NCBI RefSeq assembly: GCF_002077945.1
Contig: NZ_LVYD01000001.1
Span: 620,001-684,000, forward strand
Direction of reading: 5' to 3'
Source: Niastella vici
Lineage (GTDB): Bacteria > Bacteroidota > Bacteroidia > Chitinophagales > Chitinophagaceae
DNA length: 64,000 bases
How positions within the stretch are numbered: the stretch's first letter is position 1; each line of letters opens with the position of its first letter. The translations under genes and the position numbers were made by a program. Under the pieces are notes generated by a model. That model worked only from the letters and a program-made list of their open reading frames with translations. It was not told where the DNA came from and made no database searches. Of the stretch, positions 53,105 to 62,636 are shown piece after piece.

Positions 53105-55975
53105 TTAATGCGCTTCGAGCCAGTTAATACCTGATCCTATTTCTGCTTCAACCGGCACTTCATTGGGTAATGGCAATGCCGATCGCATACAATCGAGAAT
53201 GATGGGTTTAATAGTTTCCACTTCTTCTTTCACCGCATCGAACACCAACTCGTCATGCACCTGCAGGATCATTCTTGATTCGAACTTATGTTTGCGGAAT
53301 TCATGATAGACCTTTATCATGGCCAGTTTGATCATATCTGCGGCCGTTCCCTGAATGGGTGAGTTGATGGCGTTTCGTTCGGCAAAACCACGCACGGTAA
53401 AGTTTGATGAATTGATATCACGCAACCAGCGTTTGCGACCCATAAGCGTTTGTACATAGCCATTTTCGCGTGCAAAGGCTTTTGTACTCTCCATATAGGT
53501 ATCGATACCGGCAAATTGTTTTTTATAGTTGTCGATGATCTCTTTGGCTTCGGTGCGGCTGATACCGAGGTTGTCGGCCAACCCAAATGCCCCCTGGCCG
53601 TAGATAATACCGAAGTTTACGCTTTTGGCTTTATAGCGTTGTTCCTTGGTTACAGCAGATTCTTCAACCCCATACACTTTTGCGGCAGTAGCGGTATGAA
53701 TGTCGATTCCCTTTTTGAAGGCATCGCACATGGCCGGGTCGCCACTGATGCCGGCCACAATGCGTAATTCAATTTGCGAATAGTCGGCCGAGATCAGTAC
53801 CCGGTTGCTATCACGCGGAACGAATGCTTTTCGAATTTCGCGGCCCCTTTCTGTACGGATAGGTATGTTTTGCAGATTGGGGTTATTGCTGGAGAGCCGG
53901 CCCGTTACGGCAACAGCCTGTGCATAGGAGGTATGCACGCGGCCGGTTTTACGATTGATCAGTTCGGGCAGCGAATCAACGTATGTTGATTTGAGTTTGG
54001 TGAGTTCGCGGAATGCCAGAATGTCTTCAACGATCTTGTTCTCGTGGGCAAGTTTCATCAACACATCTTCTCCTGTAGCGTATTGCCCTGTCTTTGTTTT
54101 CCTGGCTTTGGGATCGAGCTTCAGTTTCTCAAAAAGCACTTCCCCTAATTGCTTGGGCGAAGCCAGGTTGAATTTTACTCCCGCCTGTTCATATACGCTG
54201 TCTTCTGCTTTGGCTGCTTCGCGTTCCAACTCCTTTGAGTATTCGTGCAGAAAATCCTGATCTACCTTTACGCCTTCATATTCCATTTCCATCAACACTT
54301 TTGCCAGCGGATTTTCTACCTCATGAAATACTTTTTCAACCTCTTTGCTTTTAATCAGCGGAGAAAGCACCTGTTTCAATTGCAGGGTAATATCGGCGTC
54401 TTCTGCGGCGTAATCGCTGATCTTATCAATGGCTACATCGCGCATGTTCAACTGGTTCTTTCCTTTTTTACCGATCAGTTCTTCAATATGAACCGGTTCA
54501 TACCCCAAAAAGCGGGCGCTGAGCATATCCATACTGCGTTTTCCATCGGGCTCAATAACATAATGCGCCAGCATGGTATCAAAGGTTTCGCCAAATAACT
54601 CATAGCCATACCATTTCAACACCAGCATGTCGTATTTCAGGTTCTGGCCAATCCACAGTACATCTTTTCTATTGAATACGGGTTCAAATTGTTTCAGAAT
54701 GGCGCGTGTTGCTTCCTGGTCGGCGGGGCAGGGAATGTAATACGCTTCGCCGGGTTTAAAAGAAAAGCTCATACCTACCAGCTCCACATCGTTGGCATCT
54801 ATACCGGTGGTTTCGGTATCGAAGCAGATCTCTTTTTCTTCGAGTAATTCTTTTACCAGGTTTTTAATTGCGGCCTCTTCCTGTATGGTGCGGTATTGGT
54901 GGGCGGTATTTTGAATATTTTTGCCGGCATGCACAATGTCTCCATCTTCAGCACGATCAGTATCGCCTGTTTCTTCTGCTACTTCCGCTTTGGGGGTTTT
55001 TGGCTCCGCTTTTGATTTTCCTTCCACTGCATTACCAAACAGATCGGTTTGAACTCCCTGTGGTACTGCCCCCGGAACAATGCTTAACTCTTCGCCCAAA
55101 ATGCGTTTGGCAACGGTCTTGAATTCCAGTTCTATGAAAACTTCTTTCAGCAGATCGCGATTCCATTCTTTCAGGCGGAAATCTTCTTCATGAAATTCGA
55201 TGGGTACATTGGTAATAATGGTGGCCAGTTTTTTGGAAAGGATGGCGGAGTTCTTGCCATTGCGCACCTTTTCGCCCAGGGCGCCTTTTATTTTGTCGGC
55301 ATTTTCGAGCACATTTTCCAGGGTGCCGTATTCGGCCAGTAGTTTGGCTGCTGTTTTTTCACCCACCCCGGCAATGCCTGGAATATTATCCACGGCATCG
55401 CCCATTAAACCTAAAATGTCAATTACCTGGTGAACTTCTTTGATATTCCATTTTTCACAAACCTCTTTGGCGCCAAGGATCTCTGCATCGCCGCCCTGGT
55501 AACCGGGTTTGTATATTTTGATATTGCCATCGACCAGCTGGCCATAATCTTTATCGGGTGTAACCATAAAGACCTCATAACCGGCAGCGGCGCCTTTTTT
55601 ACTCAGGGTGCCTATAACATCATCTGCTTCATAGCCATCAACTTCGAGTACCGGGATGTTAAAGCCGCGGATCAGTTTTTTAATATCCGGAATAGCGGCC
55701 AGCAGGTCTTCAGGCGCTTCCTGGCGGTTGGCTTTGTAATCGGTGAATTCTGTATGCCGTTCGGTGGGCGCCTGCGTATCGAAACAAACCGCCATGTGTG
55801 TAGGCTTCTGGTTGTTGATGAGGTCGAGCAGGGTATTAATAAAACCAAATTGCGCGTTGGTGTTCTTGCCTTTTGAGGTTATTCGTGGGTTGCGGATAAG
55901 GGCATAATAGGCACGAAAGATGAGTGCCAGTGCATCGAGCAAAAAAACTTTCTTATCATTTGATTGATTCTCCAT
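53105..55975 (-). CDS. polA: DNA polymerase I
   Basis: A 956-residue three-domain polymerase: 5'-3' exonuclease (residues 1 to about 290; YEADDVIGTLSKKG), 3'-5' proofreading exonuclease (from about 380; CFDTETTGIDAND with both catalytic acids, so likely active) and family A polymerase (SADYSQIELRIVAGISGD at about 730 and LQVHDELVF at about 908). An acidic linker of about 60 residues (KSKAEPKTPKAEVAEETGDTD) separates the first two domains and is longer than usual. It is transcribed toward tmk. Confidence 0.96.
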   Translation of the reverse strand: MENQSNDKKVFLLDALALIFRAYYALIRNPRITSKGKNTNAQFGFINTLLDLINNQKPTHMAVCFDTQAPTERHTEFTDYKANRQEAPEDLLAAIPDIKKLIRGFNIPVLEVDGYEADDVIGTLSKKGAAAGYEVFMVTPDKDYGQLVDGNIKIYKPGYQGGDAEILGAKEVCEKWNIKEVHQVIDILGLMGDAVDNIPGIAGVGEKTAAKLLAEYGTLENVLENADKIKGALGEKVRNGKNSAILSKKLATIITNVPIEFHEEDFRLKEWNRDLLKEVFIELEFKTVAKRILGEELSIVPGAVPQGVQTDLFGNAVEGKSKAEPKTPKAEVAEETGDTDRAEDGDIVHAGKNIQNTAHQYRTIQEEAAIKNLVKELLEEKEICFDTETTGIDANDVELVGMSFSFKPGEAYYIPCPADQEATRAILKQFEPVFNRKDVLWIGQNLKYDMLVLKWYGYELFGETFDTMLAHYVIEPDGKRSMDMLSARFLGYEPVHIEELIGKKGKNQLNMRDVAIDKISDYAAEDADITLQLKQVLSPLIKSKEVEKVFHEVENPLAKVLMEMEYEGVKVDQDFLHEYSKELEREAAKAEDSVYEQAGVKFNLASPKQLGEVLFEKLKLDPKARKTKTGQYATGEDVLMKLAHENKIVEDILAFRELTKLKSTYVDSLPELINRKTGRVHTSYAQAVAVTGRLSSNNPNLQNIPIRTERGREIRKAFVPRDSNRVLISADYSQIELRIVAGISGDPAMCDAFKKGIDIHTATAAKVYGVEESAVTKEQRYKAKSVNFGIIYGQGAFGLADNLGISRTEAKEIIDNYKKQFAGIDTYMESTKAFARENGYVQTLMGRKRWLRDINSSNFTVRGFAERNAINSPIQGTAADMIKLAMIKVYHEFRKHKFESRMILQVHDELVFDAVKEEVETIKPIILDCMRSALPLPNEVPVEAEIGSGINWLEAH

Positions 55976-56026
55976 ATGGTATCCTCTGGTTAAGTTTCAC
56001 AATGCCCCGAAGTTAGGAACTATGAA

Positions 56027-56099
56027 GCTTAAAAAAGACGGTTAATTAGCCCATCGGCCCGATAGTTATACCGGTGCAAAACCCGATGGCTAATTAACC
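56027..56099 (-). terminator. Long hairpin upstream of polA, probable terminator of the 54-residue gene
   Basis: Arms at 56040-56057 (GGTTAATTAGCC...) and 56082-56099 (ending GCTAATTAACC) pair over about 17 bp with one bulge. On the minus strand it is followed by GTCTTTTTT. It lies between the 54-residue gene and polA, so it could also act as an attenuator in the polA leader. Confidence 0.65.
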
Positions 56100-56185
56100 T
56101 AATATGGAGAAGGCCATCCACCAGCCGGCAGATGGGCAGCGTATTCATGGTTGTTACAATGTAAAATGAACTGCTCACTACATTA

Positions 56186-56350
56186 TTAATGAGTGGTGGC
56201 AACAGTACTTGATTTAGGACTGTTTTTAAGTGCAGTGTGATTCGGGTTCATGTCTTCAGTTTTTGAAAACTTTACCAGGTAAATAGCAAATGCCAGTAAG
56301 GCAAATGCGAACAGGTTGAATAAACGACGGCGCATACGACGGGCTCTCAT
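56186..56350 (-). CDS. 54-residue single-pass membrane protein
   Basis: A short open frame on the minus strand starts MRARRMRRRLFNLFAFALLA. It has an Arg-rich N-terminus, one transmembrane helix (about residues 10-27) and a polar tail ending STVATTH. The positive-inside pattern suggests an N-in membrane protein. No Shine-Dalgarno sequence is evident. A strong hairpin with a T-run follows downstream, and uvrB lies upstream on the same strand. It is not recognised. The helix and the terminator support it as a real gene, but I cannot prove translation. Confidence 0.6.
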   Translation of the reverse strand: MRARRMRRRLFNLFAFALLAFAIYLVKFSKTEDMNPNHTALKNSPKSSTVATTH

Positions 56351-56468
56351 GATAAAAAGATATTGGGGTTAGGGGTTGATTCAGAACACTTTAAAAACGG
56401 GCCGATGTGGATAATATTATATCTTAGGCAAAAAAGATTTAGTGATTAACAATATGACGGGCACTTTC

Positions 56469-58508
56469 CTACCCCTTCATTTCCTGCAATTGTTTTTGCA
56501 AGACAAACATTTCATCGCGTAAGCGGGCAGCTTCCATAAAGTCGAGGTCGCGTGCGGCTTTTTCCATTTCCTTTTTGGTTTTGGCGATCGCCTTTTCCAT
56601 TTGGGGTATGGTTTGATAAACAACCTGTTCTTCGGCCGCGGTGGTCACCAGCTCTTCATTCGGCGCCAACGCGTATGGGTTGGCCGGATCGTACCCTTTA
56701 ATATCCAGCACGGAAGTTTGGGCAAAAACCTGGTCGCGCGATTTCTTCACGGTTTTGGGAGTAATGCCGTGAAGGGTATTGAAGGCGATCTGTTTTTCGC
56801 GGCGGCGGCTGGTTTCATCAATTGTGCGCTGCATACTTACGGTCATGGTGTCGGCATAAAAGATCACCAGTCCGTCAACGTTACGGGCGGCGCGGCCGGC
56901 TGTCTGGGTCAGCGATTTTTCATTACGCAGGAATCCTTCTTTATCGGCATCGAGGATGGCTACCAGCGATACTTCGGGCAAATCGAGTCCTTCGCGCAAC
57001 AGGTTCACCCCAACCAGTACGTCAATTTCACCCAGGCGCAACTGCCGCAATATTTCAACCCGCTCCAGGGTATCTACCTCGCTGTGAATGTATTTTGATT
57101 TGATATTGATGCGATGTAGGTACTTGTCCATTTCTTCGGCCATCCGCTTGGTGAGCGTGGTCACCAGTACCCGGTCGCCTTTCTTCACCCGTTTGTCAAT
57201 TTCATCGAGCAGGTCGTCGATCTGGTTCACGCTGGGGCGGATCTCGATCGGCGGATCGAGCAAACCGGTTGGGCGCACCACCTGTTCCACTACGACGCCG
57301 CCTGTTTTTTCCAGCTCATAATCGCCGGGCGTGGCCGATACAAATATGGTTTGATCGAGCATGGTCTCGAACTCGTGAAAGTTCAAAGGCCGGTTATCCA
57401 GTGCAGAAGGCAGGCGGAAGCCATAGTCAACCAGCACCAGTTTACGGCTGCGGTCGCCCCCATACATGCCGCTAACCTGGGGCACGGTCTGGTGGCTTTC
57501 ATCTATTACACATAAAAAGTCTTTCGGAAAATAATCCAGCAGGCAGAACGGCCGGGTGCCGGGGAAGCGGCGGTCAAAGAAGCGCGAATAGTTTTCTACC
57601 CCATTACAATAACCCAGTTCGCGGATCATTTCCACATCATAATTCACACGCTCGTTGAGGCGCTGGGCTTCAATAAATTTTCCTACGCTTTTAAAATAAG
57701 CAACCTGGGCGGCGCTTTCATCCTGTATTTCGGCGAGGATCTGCTGTATCATATCCTTGGGCGCCAGGTACAGGTTGGCCGGGAAGATGGCGGCATTTTC
57801 TACCATGCCGATCCGTTTGCCGGTCTTTATATCGAGGGTTTCAATGGTCTCAATTTCATCGCCAAAAAAAGTGATGCGGTAACCAAAGTCAACATAAGGG
57901 AGGTTGATATCAACCGTATCGCCCTGTACCCTGAAATTACCCCGGTTAAAATCGATCGTGCTGCGCGAATACAGGGAGTTAACCAATGCATGCAAAAAGC
58001 CCTGGCGGCTGATCACCTGGCCCTGGTGAATGCGGATGATCCCGTTCTCGAATTCGGCAGGGTTACCGATACCATAGATACAGCTTACCGAGGCTACTAC
58101 AATGATATCGCGGCGGCCACTGAGCAATTCGGTGGTGGCCTGCAGCCGCAGTTTATCCAGTTCTTCGTTGATACTCAGGTCTTTTTCAATATAAGTATCA
58201 CTCACCGGCATATAGGCCTCGGGCTGGTAATAGTCGTAATAGCTTACAAAATACCCTACGGCATTTTCGGGGAAGAACTGTTTGAATTCCCCATACAACT
58301 GGGCTACCAGGGTTTTGTTATGGGTGAGCACCAAAGTAGGTTTTTGTACCTGCTGAATAACATTGGCAACGGTAAAGGTTTTACCAGAACCGGTTACCCC
58401 CAGCAGGGTTTGGTATTTTTCACCGTCCCGCAGTCCTGCTGTGAGCTGGCGAATAGCTTCCGGCTGATCGCCGGCAGGTTGATATGGAGCGAATAATTTA
58501 AAGGCCAT
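56469..58508 (-). CDS. uvrB: Excinuclease ABC subunit B
   Basis: DNA helicase-like damage-verification subunit of nucleotide excision repair (679 residues). The start at 58508 gives MAFKLFAPYQPAGDQPEAI, the normal N-terminus; a longer frame to 58568 is not supported. Walker A is LLGVTGSGKTFT. The beta-hairpin region reads YFVSYYDYYQPEAYMP, and the DEAD-like motif is CVIDESHQTVPQ. The helicase C-terminal part shows VGVNLLREGLDLPEVSLVAI. A UVR motif closes the protein (KAARDLDFMEAARLRDEMF). Confidence 0.96.
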   Translation of the reverse strand: MAFKLFAPYQPAGDQPEAIRQLTAGLRDGEKYQTLLGVTGSGKTFTVANVIQQVQKPTLVLTHNKTLVAQLYGEFKQFFPENAVGYFVSYYDYYQPEAYMPVSDTYIEKDLSINEELDKLRLQATTELLSGRRDIIVVASVSCIYGIGNPAEFENGIIRIHQGQVISRQGFLHALVNSLYSRSTIDFNRGNFRVQGDTVDINLPYVDFGYRITFFGDEIETIETLDIKTGKRIGMVENAAIFPANLYLAPKDMIQQILAEIQDESAAQVAYFKSVGKFIEAQRLNERVNYDVEMIRELGYCNGVENYSRFFDRRFPGTRPFCLLDYFPKDFLCVIDESHQTVPQVSGMYGGDRSRKLVLVDYGFRLPSALDNRPLNFHEFETMLDQTIFVSATPGDYELEKTGGVVVEQVVRPTGLLDPPIEIRPSVNQIDDLLDEIDKRVKKGDRVLVTTLTKRMAEEMDKYLHRINIKSKYIHSEVDTLERVEILRQLRLGEIDVLVGVNLLREGLDLPEVSLVAILDADKEGFLRNEKSLTQTAGRAARNVDGLVIFYADTMTVSMQRTIDETSRRREKQIAFNTLHGITPKTVKKSRDQVFAQTSVLDIKGYDPANPYALAPNEELVTTAAEEQVVYQTIPQMEKAIAKTKKEMEKAARDLDFMEAARLRDEMFVLQKQLQEMKG

Positions 58509-58594
58509 AATATTATTGTGTAGATAGGAGCTGGTAAATTTCGTGTAAAGACTAACACAAAGGTGCAATCCCGTTCACAAATTTACCACCTGGT

Positions 58595-58626
58595 CCCTTT
58601 CCAAAGTTGTGTGGCTTTGGAAAGGG
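58595..58626. other. Perfect 12-bp hairpin in the uvrB leader region
   Basis: CCCTTTCCAAAG (58595-58606) pairs with CTTTGGAAAGGG (58615-58626) around an 8-base loop. There is no T-run on either strand, so it is probably not a simple terminator. It lies about 90 bp upstream of the uvrB start and 200 bp past the mgsA stop. The gap 58509-58822 has no other recognised feature. Confidence 0.6.
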
Positions 58627-58822
58627 TAGTGTTTATATTAAAACGAACCGGGCTATTAAATGTTCATGGATGGGGAAGCCGCTGGGGGTTGGGGCGCTGA
58701 GTGGTTCCTGCCGGTAAACCCGCACCTGTTTGGTAGCCGGGTATTTGGGGAAGGCTGCGGAAAAGCACCATCAATTTGAATAAGGGTTGGCTTATCGCAT
58801 AGTCGCGGTAGCTTGTGAAATG

Positions 58823-59275
58823 TTAAATTTTTCTATTGAGATAGGTTGTGTAATCAGGAATGTTCACCATGTATTCTTCGTTCATGAGGGGCGAGGTAAG
58901 TATGAAGTCGGCTGTTGCCCGGTCGTTGGCGACAATGCAGTTCCAGGCAATGGCTACCCGTAATAATGCTTTTACATCACTGTCGTGCGGTTGTGCTTCC
59001 ATGGGGTCCCAGAAGAAGATCAACATGTCTATATCGCCGCCGGCGATCATGGCGCCAATTTGCTGATCGCCGCCCAAAGGCCCGCTGAGCAAGGCTCTTA
59101 CCGGGCGGTCGAGGCTGTTCTCCAACAGTTTGCCGGTTGTTCCGGTCGCATACAGTTCGTGCCGGGCCAGTACTGTTTTATTAAACTCTGCCCATTCTAT
59201 CAGGTCTTTTTTCTTGTTATCGTGCGCTACCAAAGCAATGCGTTTACGGGCGTTTAATTTTCTTACTTTAAGCAT
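58823..59275 (-). CDS. mgsA: Methylglyoxal synthase
   Basis: Converts dihydroxyacetone phosphate to methylglyoxal and phosphate. The 150 residues have the catalytic and binding region LSGPLGGDQQIGAMIAGGDI and FFWDPMEAQPHDSDVKALLR, and the phosphate-binding VAHDNKKKDLI and TGTTGKLL. The start at 59275 (MLKVRKLNARKRIALVAHD) fits family length; a frame upstream to 59314 is not needed. It stands alone between uvrB and a T9SS substrate. Confidence 0.94.
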   Translation of the reverse strand: MLKVRKLNARKRIALVAHDNKKKDLIEWAEFNKTVLARHELYATGTTGKLLENSLDRPVRALLSGPLGGDQQIGAMIAGGDIDMLIFFWDPMEAQPHDSDVKALLRVAIAWNCIVANDRATADFILTSPLMNEEYMVNIPDYTTYLNRKI

Positions 59276-59437
59276 AGACTTGTGTTCTTGATGATATTTT
59301 ATATAGGGGAACAAGGTAATTGACTTTTGAAAAACTTTAACTCCCCGGTTTGAATTTTATTAGCGCCTTCAACGTTTTCCACATTCGGGCACAGTAATTG
59401 TTAATAGTGATGTTCTGATTTTTGACCCATTAAATTC

Positions 59438-60064
59438 ATGAAGAAAGGCGTTCTGGTATATTTAATATGCCTGCTCGTGCATGTATGTATAGCGCAGGAA
59501 GTACCAACGGTAACACCGCTGGTAAACCAATTTCCTGCAGACAGTTCATCGTATATCACCAATCTTTCAGTGAGCATTTTTGAAAACGCCCGGGTCATCC
59601 TCAACTGGAAACAACCCGAAGATACTTCCCTCACATTTGCTGTTATAGAACGAAGCACCGGTGGCCGTAATTTTGAGGTTGTGGCTGTGCTGAAACAATC
59701 GGAGATAAAACCCGAAAATGAATGGATAGACGAAGCGCCGCCCAAGGGCCGCAGTTTATACCGGGTTCGTTTTTCAGGTAAAGAAGTACAACCAGCCTAT
59801 TCAAAGGCGGTAGAAACGTTAATTGCGGGTGATATTTCTTTTCGCTTTTATCCTAACCCCGTAGATAATATCCTTATTATACGGTCTGAAGCAGTACTCG
59901 ATATTCAGGTTGTTGATGCAGTTGGTAAACAACGGATCGGTATAAACAATTTGCAGGGGCTGCAAACTTTGAATGTGAGCGGGCTCGAGAAAGGCATTTA
60001 TTTTCTGCGCATAAACAATCACACAACGGGGCTTCTTACCCAGGAAAAATTACTGAAGAATTAA
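59438..60064 (+). CDS. Secreted protein with T9SS type A sorting domain
   Basis: A 208-residue exported protein with a signal peptide ending near VCIAQ (residue 20). The middle has a fibronectin-III-like strand pattern (VILNWKQPEDTSLTFAVIER; GRSLYRVRFSGKE). The C-terminus, FYPNPVDNILIIRSE to LLTQEKLLKN, is a type A T9SS sorting domain, with GLEKGIYFLRIN. It is transcribed alone; the substrate or partner is unknown. Confidence 0.85.
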   Translation: MKKGVLVYLICLLVHVCIAQEVPTVTPLVNQFPADSSSYITNLSVSIFENARVILNWKQPEDTSLTFAVIERSTGGRNFEVVAVLKQSEIKPENEWIDEAPPKGRSLYRVRFSGKEVQPAYSKAVETLIAGDISFRFYPNPVDNILIIRSEAVLDIQVVDAVGKQRIGINNLQGLQTLNVSGLEKGIYFLRINNHTTGLLTQEKLLKN

Positions 60065-60461
60065 AAGAGTAAATTAAAGAAACCATGCTCAACCGATAAT
60101 AGCATGTTGAAGGAACTTGCTGTTTCAAAATGTCAATAACTTTCCTGATCTGCCATCCTGTTATTCGCCAAAAGGCTAAGTATTAATATGTATATAATTG
60201 ATTTACTTGTTATTATAGGGATAAAGTAAGTGTGTATTTATACGTAAAATCAGGTATAAAAGGCCTCATTTACCTTGGTATTTTTACTATTACCACAAAA
60301 TGGTATTGCAGATATCAGAATTCAACACTATTTTTACCTCGGTTTTTCATAGGATATTGGATTTTAAAAGCGGGGTTGAATTTCTATTCAGACCCCTTTT
60401 TTATTTTATACAACTGTCGTACTAACCTACCCGATATATTTCGCTTTAATAAAATTTGTTC
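60065..60461. other. AT-rich gap before the recA terminator
   Basis: No gene is supported. A 90-codon open frame at 60232-60504 runs into the recA terminator hairpin and is not credible. No T9SS-gene terminator or RNA gene is clear. Confidence 0.5.
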
Positions 60462-60493
60462 CAAAAAAAATGTCCCGACGAAAGTCGGGACAT
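60462..60493 (-). terminator. Intrinsic terminator of recA
   Basis: ATGTCCCGAC (60470-60479) and GTCGGGACAT (60484-60493) form a perfect 10-bp stem with a GAAA loop on plus (TTTC on minus), followed by eight T on the minus strand. Confidence 0.9.
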
Positions 60494-60606
60494 TTACTTA
60501 CTAACCCATATAATTCAACTGAACCTATTTACTGATCTGCGACGAGGCTTTTAAGCTGTAATACCTGTATAGTTGAGGGTGGTATTACATCGCTGATCAT
60601 TTATAC

Positions 60607-61611
60607 CTATGAAGCTTGTTGCATTTCTTTGATCTTTTCCCTGATCTTGACTTCAATTTCGTTCGACAGTTCGGGGTTATCGAGCAATAATTGTTTAACC
60701 GCATCGCGTCCCTGTCCCAGTTTATCAGAGTTATAGCTGAACCAGCTACCGCTTTTGTTCACAATACCCAGTTCAACGCCCATATCGAGGATTTCACCGG
60801 CTTTTGAGATGCCTTCGCCAAATACGATATCGAATTCTGCTGCACGGAAAGGAGGAGCTACTTTATTTTTTACCACTTTTACTTTAACCCGGTTACCGAT
60901 GGCTTCGTCACCGTCTTTTATTTGTGCGGTGCGGCGAATATCCAAACGAACCGAAGCGTAGAATTTCAGGGCGTTACCACCGGTTGTGGTTTCGGGGTTA
61001 CCGAACATGACGCCTATTTTTTCACGCAACTGGTTAATAAAGATGCAGATGGTATTTGTTTTATTAATAGTGGCGGTCAGTTTACGCAGGGCCTGTGACA
61101 TAAGGCGGGCCTGTAAACCCATTTTGCTATCGCCCATTTCACCTTCCAGCTCACCTTTGGGTACCAGGGCGGCCACTGAGTCGATCACCACTACATCCAG
61201 CGCGCCTGATAATATAAGGCGGTCGGCTATTTCCAGGGCTTGCTCACCATAGTCGGGTTGGGAAATGAGCAGGTTGTCTACATCAACACCCAGCTTTCTG
61301 GCGTACAGGCTGTCAAAGGCGTGCTCCGCATCGATAATGGCGCACATCCCGCCTTTTTTCTGGGCTTCAGCGATAACATGTATGGCGATGGTTGTTTTAC
61401 CGGAAGATTCAGGTCCGTAGATCTCAACGATACGGCCTTTTGGCAAACCGCCAATACCGAGGGCTGAATCGAGGCCAATTGAGCCGGTTGAAATTACTTC
61501 CATGGGCTCTGTTGACTTTTCATTCATCATCATCACACTGCCCTTACCGAAATCTTTTTCAATTTTATCTATAGTTAGCTTAAGCGCTTTTTGTTTTTCG
61601 TTCTGTGACAT
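60607..61611 (-). CDS. recA: Recombinase RecA
   Basis: ATP-dependent strand-exchange protein for recombinational repair. The 334 residues show Walker A in [18 protein letters not shown], Walker B in [19 protein letters not shown] and the family block [17 protein letters not shown]. The C-terminal domain is normal in length. No canonical LexA box was seen upstream. The promoter is described separately. It stands alone. Confidence 0.97.
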   Translation of the reverse strand: MSQNEKQKALKLTIDKIEKDFGKGSVMMMNEKSTEPMEVISTGSIGLDSALGIGGLPKGRIVEIYGPESSGKTTIAIHVIAEAQKKGGMCAIIDAEHAFDSLYARKLGVDVDNLLISQPDYGEQALEIADRLILSGALDVVVIDSVAALVPKGELEGEMGDSKMGLQARLMSQALRKLTATINKTNTICIFINQLREKIGVMFGNPETTTGGNALKFYASVRLDIRRTAQIKDGDEAIGNRVKVKVVKNKVAPPFRAAEFDIVFGEGISKAGEILDMGVELGIVNKSGSWFSYNSDKLGQGRDAVKQLLLDNPELSNEIEVKIREKIKEMQQAS

Positions 61612-61633
61612 AATGGGTTGTTTTTAATTCTTT

Positions 61634-61676
61634 CAAATTTACCGATTGCCAAATGTAGAGAAAATTATATTATCAA
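61634..61676 (-). promoter_or_regulatory. Promoter region of recA
   Basis: On the minus strand a TTG (complement of 61674-61676) lies 16 bases upstream of TACATTTG (complement of 61650-61657), the TAnnTTTG type -7 box. A second box TAAATTTG (complement of 61634-61641) lies closer to the gene. The assignment rests on consensus match. Confidence 0.6.
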
Positions 61677-61743
61677 CACTAATTATTTTAGTAATAAAGG
61701 GCTAATTATTTTGGGGATACCTGGTTGTCAGGAAGATTCATAA

Positions 61744-61856
61744 GTTACCGGTTACCAGTTTCCGGTTTCCGGGCTTTAGCATTCGGGACTACTAATTATT
61801 ATCGGGAATCCTGAGATTTCAGCTACCTGGTAACCGGCATCCCGGTAACCGGTAAC
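61744..61856. repeat. 113-bp element with 13-bp inverted ends made of 7-bp words
   Basis: GTTACCGGTTACC (61744-61756) and GGTAACCGGTAAC (61844-61856) are perfect inverted repeats. The left arm continues as further 7-bp words close to TTTCCGG, and the right arm mirrors them with GGTAACCGG. It lies in the 1.0 kb gap between recA and the OmpA-like gene (61612-62636). Confidence 0.75.
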
Positions 61857-61865
61857 AAAATAAAA

Positions 61866-61893
61866 AACCCTGCCAGCGCGACGTAGCAGGGTT
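61866..61893 (-). other. Terminator-like hairpin with no clear gene
   Basis: AACCCTGC (61866-61873) pairs with GCAGGGTT (61886-61893); on the minus strand it is followed by a T-rich run (TTTTTTATTTT), the form of a terminator. No minus-strand gene lies upstream of it within the window up to 63.7 kb. It could end an unrecognised transcript or belong to the adjacent repeat element. Confidence 0.5.
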
Positions 61894-61989
61894 ACCCACA
61901 TGAAATTTCTAGAGAAAACTACTTCTGGAAAAGGCAATGGCTGAAACCATGTGAGGCAACAAAGTGACAATAAATCCCAATACCAATCA

Positions 61990-62006
61990 ATACCACTTAG
62001 TGGTAT
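61990..62006. promoter_or_regulatory. 17-bp perfect palindrome, candidate operator
   Basis: ATACCACTTAGTGGTAT is a perfect odd-length palindrome, followed by a T-run on plus (62006-62011). It is preceded by a direct copy of part of itself (CAATACCA at 61978-61985 and 61988-61995). It may be a dimeric regulator's operator or a weak terminator. Beyond it, to 62636, no gene is supported: a 119-codon frame at 62023-62382 matches no family. Confidence 0.5.
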
Positions 62007-62636
62007 TTTTTAGTCACGGGTTGTGTTTAAAAGACCGGGTTGTTTTGCGCATACACCATTTAGATCAGCATTTGGCATGACAATCTGCCAATTACAAATT
62101 ATACAAGCAGGATTTTTTACATGTAATGGGTGTAACAGCAATTGGTATTATTCGGCGATGTGCTCCGGAGAACATACAACCGGGAGGGTAATTTTGACAT
62201 TCTCAAAGGAGGCACACGATTGCGTAAGGCGTAATCACCAGGTAAGCCACGACCCGTTTTTTGGTTTGCGGTGCAACGGATCGAAAAAGAACTTTGTTAA
62301 AATAATCTCCGGTTACCATGCATTGCGTAACGAATACCATTCGCCGTTAGTTTGTACGTATGTTCCAAAAGCGGTTGTCTAGGCAATGCTACGGCGACGA
62401 AACGTGAAGCGCTTCGGTTGCACGCGTTAAAAAAAATGTCAGTTTGTATGCTATACACCGCATAGCAAAAAAAATTTATTAAAACGATCTTAAATTCCTG
62501 ATTTATACAAAATTGACAGCGGGTTAAATGGTTTCATCAATACCTTTGCGACTGCTGGGCACAATACTTGCGTAAGGGGCTCAATAAAGGGAAGTGATCG
62601 TGAGGCAATTGGCTAATCAATAAAAACAACATAAAT

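Noticed and set aside
58661-58780. Short Gly/Trp-rich open frame between mgsA and uvrB
   Set aside because: No start-site or conservation evidence; composition reflects locally GC-rich DNA.
62023-62382. 119-codon frame upstream of the OmpA-like gene
   Set aside because: Cys-rich, without signal peptide or family resemblance. A real gene is possible but cannot be supported.
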